In this document: positions 1 through 7,312 of the stretch, one piece after another
Layout: every line of letters starts with the position of its first letter
How positions within the stretch are numbered: the stretch's first letter is position 1
Assembly: GCA_040506895.1 (NCBI GenBank)
Contig: JBEVVY010000001.1
Coordinates: forward strand, 1,674,001-1,738,000
Origin: Sedimenticola_A sp040506895
GTDB lineage: Bacteria > Pseudomonadota > Gammaproteobacteria > Chromatiales > Chromatiaceae
Length of the DNA: 64,000 nt
Reading direction: 5' to 3'
Made by a program: the position numbers and the translations under genes
The notes under the pieces: model-generated
Databases searched by the model: none
Seen by the model: only the letters and a program-made list of their open reading frames with translations
Told to the model about the DNA's origin: nothing

Positions 1-1
1 C

Positions 2-319
2 TTCATCGCACGGGGTTTCTCCGGAGATCCCACCAAGCTGACCCAGATCCTGGTGGAGGCTATTCTGCACAAGGGGTTCTCGTTTGTTCACGTACTCAGT
101 CCCTGTACCACATTCCGTCCCGAGCAGAAGGGGTGGAAGAAACAGGTGCACGAGTATGCCGAGGAGGTCACCGCCAACCCCGTGACAACGGCCCAGGGCC
201 TGCAGGCCGATGACGGCATGGGCACCGGCCTGATATACCGCACTGAACTGCCACCCTGGCAACCGGCATATGATGCAGTATGCGAGCCGTCCACGCTTGA
301 GAAGGAGTTCCAGGTATGA
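2..319 (+). CDS. korB: 2-oxoacid:ferredoxin oxidoreductase, beta subunit (C-terminal part, cut by window edge)
   Basis: Only the last 105 or so residues are present; the frame is open at the left edge and ends at TGA 317-319. The fragment begins FIARGFSGDPTKL and continues to HVLSPCTTFRP, which matches the C-terminal part of beta subunits of 2-oxoglutarate/2-oxoacid:ferredoxin oxidoreductases. These cytoplasmic TPP- and [4Fe-4S]-dependent enzymes convert a 2-oxoacid and CoA to acyl-CoA while reducing ferredoxin. The TPP- and cluster-binding parts lie outside the window. The stop overlaps the start of the ferritin-like gene (ATGA), so the two are probably translationally coupled. Substrate (2-oxoglutarate or pyruvate) cannot be decided from this fragment. 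Confidence 0.85.
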   Translation, partial: FIARGFSGDPTKLTQILVEAILHKGFSFVHVLSPCTTFRPEQKGWKKQVHEYAEEVTANPVTTAQGLQADDGMGTGLIYRTELPPWQPAYDAVCEPSTLEKEFQV

Positions 320-846
320 ACAGCACAACAGCTAGCAGACTGATCGAAACGGTTGAGGAGTTTCTGGCCCATGCCATGGAACTGGAGCTGGAGTCGGTGG
401 AGCGCTATGAGCAGTTGGCCGACAGCATGGAAGTGCACAACAACCTGGAAACCGCGGCCCTTTTCCGCAAGCTGGCCCACTACGGTCAGAAACATGCCCA
501 CGAGGTGGAGCAGCTGTCGGCAGGCATGACACTGCCGAAACTGCCACCCTGGGAGTTCAAATGGTCCACCCCCGAAAGCCCTGAAAGCGTGCCCATGGAG
601 GAGGCCCACTACCTGATGGACGCCTACCTGGCCCTGGTGCTTGCCCTACACAACGAAAAGCGTGGCCAGGATTTCTACGCCAAGGTGGCCGACAGCTCAC
701 CCAATCCCGATGTCAGGGCCATGGCATCGAAATTCAGCGACGAGGAGCAGGAGCACATCAACCTGATCAGCAGCTGGAAAGAGAATCTGAGGGATCCCGC
801 CAACCGACCCCAGGAGGATCTGGATCCGCCGAACATGCCGGAATAA
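316..846 (+). CDS. ferritin-like/rubrerythrin-type diiron protein
   Basis: A 176-residue, mostly helical protein with the spacing of a ferritin-like four-helix bundle. Helix 1 carries E22/E26/E29 and Y31. Helix 2 has H60-x-H62-E63. Helix 3 has H112-x-E114 followed by Y121. Helix 4 has E143/E144 and E146-H147. These are candidate diiron ligands of the rubrerythrin/ferritin-like superfamily. No rubredoxin CxxC domain is present, so it is not a full rubrerythrin. Its ATG lies inside the stop of the oxidoreductase beta subunit (ATGA), which suggests co-expression and perhaps protection of the oxygen-sensitive oxidoreductase; that role is inference. The acidic, proline-rich tail after about residue 155 is probably disordered. 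Confidence 0.7.
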   Translation: MNSTTASRLIETVEEFLAHAMELELESVERYEQLADSMEVHNNLETAALFRKLAHYGQKHAHEVEQLSAGMTLPKLPPWEFKWSTPESPESVPMEEAHYLMDAYLALVLALHNEKRGQDFYAKVADSSPNPDVRAMASKFSDEEQEHINLISSWKENLRDPANRPQEDLDPPNMPE

Positions 847-863
847 CCCGTCCGTTTCTGGTC

Positions 864-869
864 TATAAT
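864..869 (+). promoter_or_regulatory. candidate -10 box (TATAAT)
   Basis: A perfect TATAAT lies 39 bases upstream of the ATG at 908. No good -35 box is visible at 16-18 bases, so this may be a weak or activator-dependent promoter, or chance. Confidence 0.3.
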
Positions 870-907
870 TGAGGTGGACGCCCGCTGTGGGCGTAGGGTT
901 TTGTGCA

Positions 908-1318
908 ATGTGGATTTTTATCAGCAATATTCCGGAACAGACAAGCCATAAGGAGCTGACCCAGTTCATCACCGAGGGTCTGCAATCCTGCCTCACCGAG
1001 TCGGTCCTTCCGTCAAGGAAATGGATCGCCCATTGCGAGATGATGCGCATCATCGACCGCGATAATGGCGCGGAGGAGTTTCACGGCCTTGCCGAGATTG
1101 AACCCGAGGTCATGCATCCCGGCATCCTGGATCAGCTCAGCAGCATGTCACTGAATGGCAAGCAGGTCGAGGTCCACAAGTACCAGCACCGCTCCCCCAA
1201 CCGGGACCGCCGGGCCACCATGATCACCCCGCCGACCGAGATCTCCGATGAGCGCCGGGGCAGTGATCGCCGGCGGCGTCACCTGCGCATCGATATCCTG
1301 GAAGATTCCAAGAAATAA
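908..1318 (+). CDS. hypothetical protein with RRM-like N-terminus
   Basis: A 136-residue protein beginning MWIFISNIPEQTSHKELTQFI. A hydrophobic first strand, then an N-x-P turn and a helix resembles the start of an RNA-recognition-motif fold, including the RNP2-like IFISNI. The C-terminal 35 residues are strongly basic (RSPNRDRRA, RRGSDRRRRH), as expected of a nucleic-acid-binding tail. The ATG at 908 was preferred because the longer reading starts at a TTG that overlaps the TATAAT box. It converges with the FAH-family gene, whose stop is 15 bases away. I recognise no named family; RNA binding is an inference from the N-terminal pattern and charge. Confidence 0.55.
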   Translation: MWIFISNIPEQTSHKELTQFITEGLQSCLTESVLPSRKWIAHCEMMRIIDRDNGAEEFHGLAEIEPEVMHPGILDQLSSMSLNGKQVEVHKYQHRSPNRDRRATMITPPTEISDERRGSDRRRRHLRIDILEDSKK

Positions 1319-1333
1319 TTATCAACCCGGCGC

Positions 1334-2131
1334 CTAGGCCACCCGGTTCTCCAATCTCCCTATACCATCGATCTGAACATCGATGCGGTCGCCCGCCGAG
1401 AGATAGACCTGGGGATCCCTTGCGAACCCGACACCGGAGGGGGTACCGGTCAGTATCACGGTACCCGGCAGCAGGGTGGTGTCCTGGCTCAGCTGGTGAA
1501 TCAGGCTGGCGACGGAGAAGATCATGTCCGAGGTATTGCCGTCCTGCATCACCTCGCCGTTGAGGGTGGCGCGAACGGCCAGCCGCTGGGGATCGGGTAT
1601 CTCGTCCGCCGTCACCAGCACCGGCCCCAGGGGACAGAAGGTGTCGAAACTCTTACCCTTGATCCACTGGCCGCCACCGCCATGCATCTGCCACTTCCTG
1701 GCGGAAACATCGTTCGCGCAGGTGTACCCGAAGACATGATCCAGTGCATCGGCCTGGGGGACATTGCGGGCGGCCTTGCCGATAACCACTGCCAACTCCG
1801 CCTCGTAGTCCACCTCCGGGCCATGACGGCTGCAGGCCGGAAGAACGATATCGTCGCCGGGATGGCTCAAGGCGGAGGTGGGCTTCATGAAGATCACCGG
1901 GTTCTCGGGCAGCGCGATCCCGGTCTCCCGGGCATGCTCCCGGTAATTGAGACCGATACAGAAGATGTTGACCGGCACCAGGGGAGCGAGTCGTCGACCT
2001 ATATCAACAATCTCTCCAGTACCCCTGAGACCGCCGAAAAGATCGCCTTCCAGCAACTCGGCCTGTCCGGGATCCAACTCCCGGCCGAACCGGGTCTCAC
2101 CCCTGTCATCGATGAAACGGGTTATCCTCAT
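1334..2131 (-). CDS. fumarylacetoacetate hydrolase (FAH) family protein
   Basis: A 265-residue FAH-fold protein. After an N-terminal small domain it has NIFCIGLNYREHA, the acidic metal-site region EVDYEAELAVVIG, then ANDVSARKWQ, KSFDTFCPLGP and TGTPSGVG. These are hallmark blocks of FAH-superfamily hydrolases/decarboxylases such as acylpyruvases, HpcE-like isomerases and oxaloacetate decarboxylases, which use Mg/Mn to act on beta-diketo or 2-oxo acids. The start at 2131 is set by a strong GGAGGTG ribosome site just upstream, rather than the longer frame to 2164. It is transcribed away from ribE and has no operon partner here. The exact substrate cannot be read from sequence. Confidence 0.85.
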   Translation of the reverse strand: MRITRFIDDRGETRFGRELDPGQAELLEGDLFGGLRGTGEIVDIGRRLAPLVPVNIFCIGLNYREHARETGIALPENPVIFMKPTSALSHPGDDIVLPACSRHGPEVDYEAELAVVIGKAARNVPQADALDHVFGYTCANDVSARKWQMHGGGGQWIKGKSFDTFCPLGPVLVTADEIPDPQRLAVRATLNGEVMQDGNTSDMIFSVASLIHQLSQDTTLLPGTVILTGTPSGVGFARDPQVYLSAGDRIDVQIDGIGRLENRVA

Positions 2132-2257
2132 GACACCTCCAGGTTGTCTCAACATGCCCAACATGAACCGCCTGCGGGTATCCGGTCAAGGCTATCAGCT
2201 TGGGGCGGTGCATCATCATGTTAGAATGTCGGGTCACTGAATTCGAGGGTTATTTCC

Positions 2258-2881
2258 ATGTTCACAGGTATCGTTCAGGGCACTGCCGAGGTTGTCGACA
2301 TCCTGGAGAAAACGGATTTCCGCACCCACACCATCCGCATGCCGGCAAACCAGCTCGATGGGCTGGCACCGGGTGCATCGGTGGCCCATAACGGCTGCTG
2401 CCTGACCGTCGTGGCCATCGATGGCGACCGGGTCAGTTTCGACCTGATGAAGGAGACCCTTCGCATCACCAACCTGGGCGAGTTGGAGAACGGAGACCGG
2501 GTGAATTTCGAACGCGCGGCACGATTTGGAGACGAGATCGGCGGCCACCAGATGTCCGGCCATATCATCTGCACGGCCTTGGTGAGCCGGGTGATCGATA
2601 GCGAAAACAACCGCCAGGTCTGGTTCAGCATGCCGGAAGAGCTGATGAAATATGTCTTTGCCAAGGGCTACATCGGTATCGACGGAATCAGCCTGACCAT
2701 CGGCGAGGTCGAGGGGAATGAATTCAGTGTCAACCTGATCCCGGAGACCCTCGAACGGACCAACATGTCCAGCAGGCAGCAGGGGGAAAGGGTAAATATC
2801 GAGATAGACCCCCAGACCCAGGCGATCGTCGATACCGTCGAACGGGTGCTAGTGTCCCGTTTGGTTAATTCGCATGACTAA
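2258..2881 (+). CDS. ribE: riboflavin synthase, alpha chain (C-terminus rewritten by an inserted element)
   Basis: Catalyses the dismutation of two 6,7-dimethyl-8-ribityllumazine molecules to riboflavin. The 207-residue protein has two lumazine-binding repeats (roughly 1-97 and 98-200). It carries the conserved start MFTGIVQG, the block GASVAHNGCCLTVV, DEIGGHQMSGH and NLIPETLERTN, and is very close to the E. coli RibC type. It looks functional. The last ten sense codons (from CTA 2849) and the TAA at 2879-2881 lie within the left inverted repeat of the element at 2849-3115. Joining the flanks across a TA duplication gives V-L-E-S-R-L-D-stop, the likely ancestral tail. Upstream there is a GAGG ribosome site; no FMN riboswitch is visible. 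Confidence 0.95.
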   Translation: MFTGIVQGTAEVVDILEKTDFRTHTIRMPANQLDGLAPGASVAHNGCCLTVVAIDGDRVSFDLMKETLRITNLGELENGDRVNFERAARFGDEIGGHQMSGHIICTALVSRVIDSENNRQVWFSMPEELMKYVFAKGYIGIDGISLTIGEVEGNEFSVNLIPETLERTNMSSRQQGERVNIEIDPQTQAIVDTVERVLVSRLVNSHD

Positions 2882-3115
2882 TGCGCCCCTGAGAACGTCC
2901 GGATCAAGGCGGCGTTGCGCCGGCATAGCCATCTATATCAAGCAACGCCAACACCGAGCCGGGCGTTCTCAGGGGTGCCCAAAGGGAGCGTGCCAGCGGC
3001 CTGTGGGCGTTGTTGCGGTACTTGAAAAGGGCTGGCCATTCCCTGCGCACCGCGCCTAGCCCACAGGCCGCTGGCGCGCTCATTAATTATGCGAATTAAC
3101 CAAACGGGACACTAG
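2849..3115. mobile_element. MITE-like non-autonomous element with perfect 27-bp terminal inverted repeats
   Basis: The segment 2849-2875 is the exact reverse complement of 3089-3115 (27 of 27 bases). The outermost four bases are CTAG on both sides, compatible with a duplicated TA target (TA at 2850-2851 and 3113-3114), as used by IS630/Tc1-type transposases. Inside are two exact nested inverted repeats: 2886-2897 with 2964-2975 (12 bp), and 2992-3008 with 3059-3075 (17 bp). Transcripts would fold into two long hairpins. There is no room for a transposase, so it would need one in trans. It is inserted in the 3' end of ribE. Family assignment to IS630 is inference from the CTAG/TA ends. Confidence 0.85.
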
Positions 3116-3171
3116 AGAGCAGGTTGGATTAAGAATTGTGTGAAGGGGAGCGGATGCTCCCCACGGAAAAA

Positions 3172-3636
3172 TCAGTTTTTGTCACACAGACCGCTGGTGA
3201 CATTGGTCAGGTAGATTGCCTTGTGAATATCACCGAGGCTGAGCATGCCGACCAGCTTGCCAGCTTCCGCCACGGGGATCCTACGGAACTTGTGGCGCAC
3301 CATTGTGGTGGCTGCACGCAGGATATGCTCATCAGGTGTAACGGTGATGACCTTGTCGACCATCAGGTCCCTGACCTTCAGATTCACCACGTCCTTGTAG
3401 CGCCCCATCATCTCGTCCAGGTCCACTGAACCGAAACCTTCTGCCATCATCTCTTCAAGTGTCGGAAACATGCGATGCAGTACATCTTTTTCCGCAATGA
3501 AACCGATCATCTTATCGTCTTCGAGAACGGGCAAGCCGCTATAACGATAGAGACACATCAATGAAACCACTTCCACCAGTTCGGTTTCCGGCGATACCGT
3601 GCGTGGTGAGCCGGACATAATATCTCTAACCAGCAT
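3172..3636 (-). CDS. CBS-domain pair protein
   Basis: A 154-residue cytoplasmic protein made almost entirely of two CBS motifs forming one Bateman module. The first (about 4-60) has VRDIMSGSPRTVSPETELVEVV and YSGLPVLEDDKMIGFIAEKDVLHRM. The second (about 86-146) has VRDLMVDKVITVTPDEHIL and FRRIPVAEAGKLVGMLSLGDIHKAI. Such stand-alone modules bind adenine nucleotides and often regulate another protein; no fused effector domain is present. The ATG is preceded by a purine-rich AGAGG stretch. It is monocistronic, between the element behind ribE and the fimV terminator region. The ligand and partner are unknown. Confidence 0.85.
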   Translation of the reverse strand: MLVRDIMSGSPRTVSPETELVEVVSLMCLYRYSGLPVLEDDKMIGFIAEKDVLHRMFPTLEEMMAEGFGSVDLDEMMGRYKDVVNLKVRDLMVDKVITVTPDEHILRAATTMVRHKFRRIPVAEAGKLVGMLSLGDIHKAIYLTNVTSGLCDKN

Positions 3637-3813
3637 CTTCTTTTTTCCTCTTTTGGTGTTTACAACTCCGGCTCTTTATCAGTGGCCGGTTAAGGAAATC
3701 GGGTCGGCGGTATTGTTTTTCTCTATCCGATCCCGCTTCCTGTTATACACATATACTACAAACAGGGACAAAGAGACATATCAAGATTGTTGATGGGCGT
3801 AATCAAAAACGCA

Positions 3814-3840
3814 TGAGCCGCTGCAACTTGCAGCGGCTCA
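3814..3840 (-). terminator. hairpin terminator downstream of fimV
   Basis: A 27-base near-perfect palindrome (13-bp arms, TGAGCCGCTGCAA and its complement) lies 11 bases after the fimV stop. On the minus strand it is followed by a short T stretch (TGCGTTTTTGA). The T tract is only five bases, so termination may be partial. Confidence 0.6.
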
Positions 3841-3850
3841 ACACGCCTAA

Positions 3851-5959
3851 TCAGCGTTTGCTGTCGTCATCCCCGAGGTCAAGACTGGGGATCTCGCGTT
3901 CTCCAGGATCCTGGTCCTGGTCCTCGTCCTCATCTTCCTTCTTGATGAGTACCGAGTCCTCATCCTTGAGTATCAGTTCGTCAATGGAGATATCGATCTC
4001 ATCCACTTCACTGGAGAACAGGTTGCTGTCTTCATCCGCAGCGTCGTAAGCCCCTTCCAGTTCGTCCAGGGACTCCGCGGCCGGCTCTGACCGCCCTCCC
4101 AGGAGTGGATGATCAGGCACCAGGTCCCGTGCCAGGCCCATGGCTCGGTCGAGCAGGTCCTGGGGACCCTGGGAAAGCAGGGGGTGAATCTCATCAAGGT
4201 AGTCGCCGAAGCGCGCCCTGTCCTTTTTGAAAGAGTAGATCTCGAGCATCTTGAGCTTCAGCTCAAGGCTCTCCGGATGATCTTTCATCGCATCCTGAAC
4301 CAGCGACTCGGACTGGCTGTAGCGACGATAAGCGAGGTAGATATCGGCCTCGGTCAGCACGGACGCAACATCAGTGCCACGCTTCGGCTCCTGCTCTTCG
4401 GGGAACGCCTCGACCGGCTGCTCAGCGATCTCCTCCTCCTCGTCTTCGAACAGGCCACCCAGGAAGTCGTCTGCAATCTTCTCCTCGGGCAGCGCTTCCT
4501 GCTCCTCCTGAAAGGTGTCGATCACATCCGCAAGCTCTTCGTGCTTGCTGCTGTTCCTGCGCACCATCAACACAATGATGATCAGTGCAAACAGGCCTAT
4601 ACCCAGCAGAATGACCAGGTTCCAGAAATCATCCTCTTCCGCCTTCGGCTCTGGCTTGGCGGGTTCCGGCTGCTTCACCGGCGGCGCCTCTGTGGCCACG
4701 CCAGCAGGGGTCTCGACTTTTGCCTCGACAACCGGTGGCTGTTCTGCGGTGGCCTCGGCAGCAGGCTCGGAATCGATACCGGCACTTTCAAGCTGCTGTC
4801 TCAGGTCTTCGATCGCCTTGTTCTTCTGCTCAAGGGATTTGCGCAGGGCGGCGATCTTCTCCTCCAGGGCGTCACGCAGATCGTCCAGGTCCTGGTTGAT
4901 CTCTTTCACCGCCTCGAGATCCTCGGTGGAATCGACGATGGCCGCTTTCAGACGCTCCTCCTCGCTGACAGGGAAAGCCTTCTCACCCTGGGTACCCTCG
5001 AGCGGCAACTCCTTGCCGGTTTCCACAACCTGGAGCCGGCTCTCGTCAACCGGTGGCTCGGGGGCTTTCTCGGCCTCAGCCGGCGCTGGCGTGGGCGCCT
5101 CTTCAGGCTTGGGAGCGACAACAGGTTCAGGCTTCGGTTCGGTTCGAGGTGCCGGCGGTGGGGCAGGCCTGCCGGCGCGCATCGCCTTCCAATCGCGGGT
5201 CTGCTGCCTGAAGGCTGTCCTGGCCTCCCTGCGGTTCATCTTCAATGCCTCTTCACGAGCGGGCAGATCGAGAAGCGCTCCTGCCTTGAGCATGTTCACG
5301 TTGTTTCTGCGGAACGCGTCGGGATTGACCCGCTGCAGCGCCATCATCTGCTGTTCGACGGAGATATCGGAACCGGCACGGGTCTTGTCGGCAATCACCC
5401 AGAGCGTTTCGGAGCGACGGACCTTGTATGTCTGCCCGGGTGTGACCTCGGGCTCCTTGTCGGAAACGACCACGAAGGTTTCGGGCCGGGGCTTCTCCTG
5501 TACCGCTTTCGGTGCAGCGGGCACCACTTTGGGTGTGGGTGCCGCTACCCTCGCCATCGCCTTCCTGACCACCGGCGGATCGAGCAGAACGGTGTACTCC
5601 CGCACCATGGTTCCGCCCGGCCAGATCACCTCGACCAGGAAATTCAGGTAAGGCTCGCGCACGCTGGTACGGGTGGTCACGTTGATATAGGGCTTGCCGT
5701 CGGCTCCCACCATGGGCCTGAAACGCAGTTTCGAGAGATGGTAGGGACGCTCCACACCGGCCTTGTTGAACACGTCGATATCGGCAAGTCTCACCTTGAC
5801 GCCATCGATATTGGACGGGTTTAAAGAGATCAGATCGATCCGGCCCTTCAGCGGTTCATTGAGCGCTGACCGGACGTTGATATCACTGAGCCCGAGAGCC
5901 AGAAGAGTGGTAGGCGCCAGCAACAGCAGTAACGCCAAAAGCGAATTCCTTGTAATCAT
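3851..5959 (-). CDS. fimV: FimV-family inner-membrane polar organiser
   Basis: A 702-residue FimV/HubP-type protein, which organises the cell pole and supports type IV pili or polar flagellum placement. It has a signal sequence (about 1-22) and the FimV N-terminal block with LGLSDINVRSALNEPL. A LysM domain starts near residue 177 (YKVRRSETLWVIADKTR) for peptidoglycan binding. A Pro/Ala/Glu-rich linker and a coiled coil follow (about 335-395), then a single membrane segment (NLVILLGIGLFALIIIVLMV, about 445-465). The cytoplasmic part is acidic and carries the conserved FimV C-terminal TPR-like region (ASVLTEADIYLAYRRYSQ) and an Asp/Glu-rich tail. The protein is shorter than Pseudomonas FimV. 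Monocistronic, with its own terminator. Confidence 0.9.
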   Translation of the reverse strand: MITRNSLLALLLLLAPTTLLALGLSDINVRSALNEPLKGRIDLISLNPSNIDGVKVRLADIDVFNKAGVERPYHLSKLRFRPMVGADGKPYINVTTRTSVREPYLNFLVEVIWPGGTMVREYTVLLDPPVVRKAMARVAAPTPKVVPAAPKAVQEKPRPETFVVVSDKEPEVTPGQTYKVRRSETLWVIADKTRAGSDISVEQQMMALQRVNPDAFRRNNVNMLKAGALLDLPAREEALKMNRREARTAFRQQTRDWKAMRAGRPAPPPAPRTEPKPEPVVAPKPEEAPTPAPAEAEKAPEPPVDESRLQVVETGKELPLEGTQGEKAFPVSEEERLKAAIVDSTEDLEAVKEINQDLDDLRDALEEKIAALRKSLEQKNKAIEDLRQQLESAGIDSEPAAEATAEQPPVVEAKVETPAGVATEAPPVKQPEPAKPEPKAEEDDFWNLVILLGIGLFALIIIVLMVRRNSSKHEELADVIDTFQEEQEALPEEKIADDFLGGLFEDEEEEIAEQPVEAFPEEQEPKRGTDVASVLTEADIYLAYRRYSQSESLVQDAMKDHPESLELKLKMLEIYSFKKDRARFGDYLDEIHPLLSQGPQDLLDRAMGLARDLVPDHPLLGGRSEPAAESLDELEGAYDAADEDSNLFSSEVDEIDISIDELILKDEDSVLIKKEDEDEDQDQDPGEREIPSLDLGDDDSKR

Positions 5960-6192
5960 TTATTCTTCTCTCGCCACGGATAACACCATTCCAAACACGA
6001 CTGATCCATCATCTTCCCCGTAGGATCATATTCCCTTCGCAACTAAATGATTTTTCTGTTAAAGACATTCTAAACCAAAACGCGTACTTTTGTGTTCAAT
6101 CTTTTTCAGTAAACCACCATGGGGATATCCCCGCCGGTTGCCAGGCGGCATTGCCTGCAGAACCGTTTCATAAAGCGAAAACACCGACTCGT

Positions 6193-6963
6193 TTAATTCC
6201 AGTCATATTTTCGTGCCAGGTTATCCCCCCGTTCGCAAAGACGGAAACCCAGATCCCTCAAACGCCTTGAGATATCGGTAAAAAGAGACTGGGTGGTGGG
6301 ATTGGATCCTTTCAGTATCCTCTCCAGCTGGCAGAGTGAGAGCCTTATGTCACTGCCACAGATATCGATATTGAGATTGAAGCGCTGGGCAAAATGCAGA
6401 AGCTGCTCCCGCACATCGATATCGGGCCCCGGCCTGGGTTTGCCTTCCACCCGTTTAAAGGTTTCTCTGCAGATCACTTGCCCGGGTGTACAGTAAGGGG
6501 CACCGAGCCTGTCAACACCCCTGTCGCCCGAGATGACCGCACCCACGAGCTTGATGATCTCCCCGGCAATCTCTTCGGAGGGTGGGTGGGACAACAGGTT
6601 TGCCATCGCATCTCTCTGCCGGTCAGACATCCTGGCCGCGCGGAACCCTGCCATGCAGAAAGAATTGCTACCCGCCAGTTGTTGAAGGTAGCTCTCGGTA
6701 TAGCGGTAGTATCTCGAGGTGTGGAAAAACAGCTCTTCGATAAAAGGAGCGAATCCCGGATGGCAATCGGCAAAGGGTCTGCCGCAGACGGAGACCGACG
6801 CCGATGACAGAAATTGTCCCTGGACTTGAACCCGGCGCTTTCTGAAAGGCAGGATCGACCTGCTGTTCAACCGACCGCTATCCGGTTTCTGCCGCCGCCC
6901 GGGAAACCTTGTCTTCACCCGCCGCAGGTCTACATGGTGACGTGATCGCAAGCTTACCTGCAT
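6193..6963 (-). CDS. hypothetical protein
   Basis: About 256 residues and no family recognised. The N-terminal 55 residues are highly basic (many Arg/His) and the middle has several Cys and aromatic residues (FFHTSRYYRYTESYLQQL). The C-terminal half looks like an ordinary soluble helical protein (LLHFAQRFNLNIDICGSDIR, ISRRLRDLGFRLCERGDNL). The ATG at 6963 was chosen over a GTG nine bases earlier because of the GGAGTGAG ribosome site. The gene is flanked by 233-bp and 349-bp non-coding stretches, so it is probably transcribed alone. The high Arg/Cys content leaves some doubt about the N-terminal third. Confidence 0.5.
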   Translation of the reverse strand: MQVSLRSRHHVDLRRVKTRFPGRRQKPDSGRLNSRSILPFRKRRVQVQGQFLSSASVSVCGRPFADCHPGFAPFIEELFFHTSRYYRYTESYLQQLAGSNSFCMAGFRAARMSDRQRDAMANLLSHPPSEEIAGEIIKLVGAVISGDRGVDRLGAPYCTPGQVICRETFKRVEGKPRPGPDIDVREQLLHFAQRFNLNIDICGSDIRLSLCQLERILKGSNPTTQSLFTDISRRLRDLGFRLCERGDNLARKYDWN

Positions 6964-7312
6964 ATGACTCACTCCGGCGCTTCGCTGATCACCCTCCCTG
7001 GCTTGTAACCGTCTGGGCCAGCTGTGGCACCCAGAAAACAGGCACCATGATCTGCATACTCAGGGGACCGCGGCACCTGACCTGATTTTAGACCACCTGA
7101 ATCCCCAGTACGCCCGCCTGCCGGTTCCAGTACGTTGAACTGCATGAAAAACCGGCAGGTAATCAAAAGGTTAGCCCTGGCTAAAAAATCCACGGGGAAT
7201 AGGGATCCGACAGATTGCCGAATTGCTGAAACAGGTCCCAATTGCTGCGAAATGGTCTGCTTTGGGGCATAATCCGATCTCATTTCACCGACATCTTCCC
7301 CGACAGCTCCTG
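6964..7312. other. 349-bp intergenic region between divergent genes
   Basis: No convincing gene; a 104-codon minus-strand frame here has unconvincing composition. It contains an exact 10-bp inverted repeat (7117-7126 with 7150-7159, CCTGCCGGTT and complement). A -10-like CATAAT at 7268-7273 lies upstream of the radical SAM gene but has no -35 box at normal spacing. It presumably holds promoters for both flanking genes. Confidence 0.4.

Noticed and set aside
1319..1333. Terminator between the convergent genes at 1318 and 1334
   Set aside because: Only imperfect AACCCGG/CCGGTT complementarity and no T tract.
2165..2257. FMN riboswitch upstream of ribE
   Set aside because: The leader is too short and lacks the conserved RFN-element blocks.
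4109..5824. Long plus-strand reading frames (571 and 378 codons) across fimV
   Set aside because: They are antisense to a clear FimV protein, have His/Leu/Arg- or Ser-rich composition typical of shadow frames, and show no motifs.
6969..7283. 104-codon minus-strand frame upstream of the hypothetical gene at 6193-6963
   Set aside because: It spans the putative promoter region and an inverted repeat, has mixed composition, and shows no ribosome site or homology signal.
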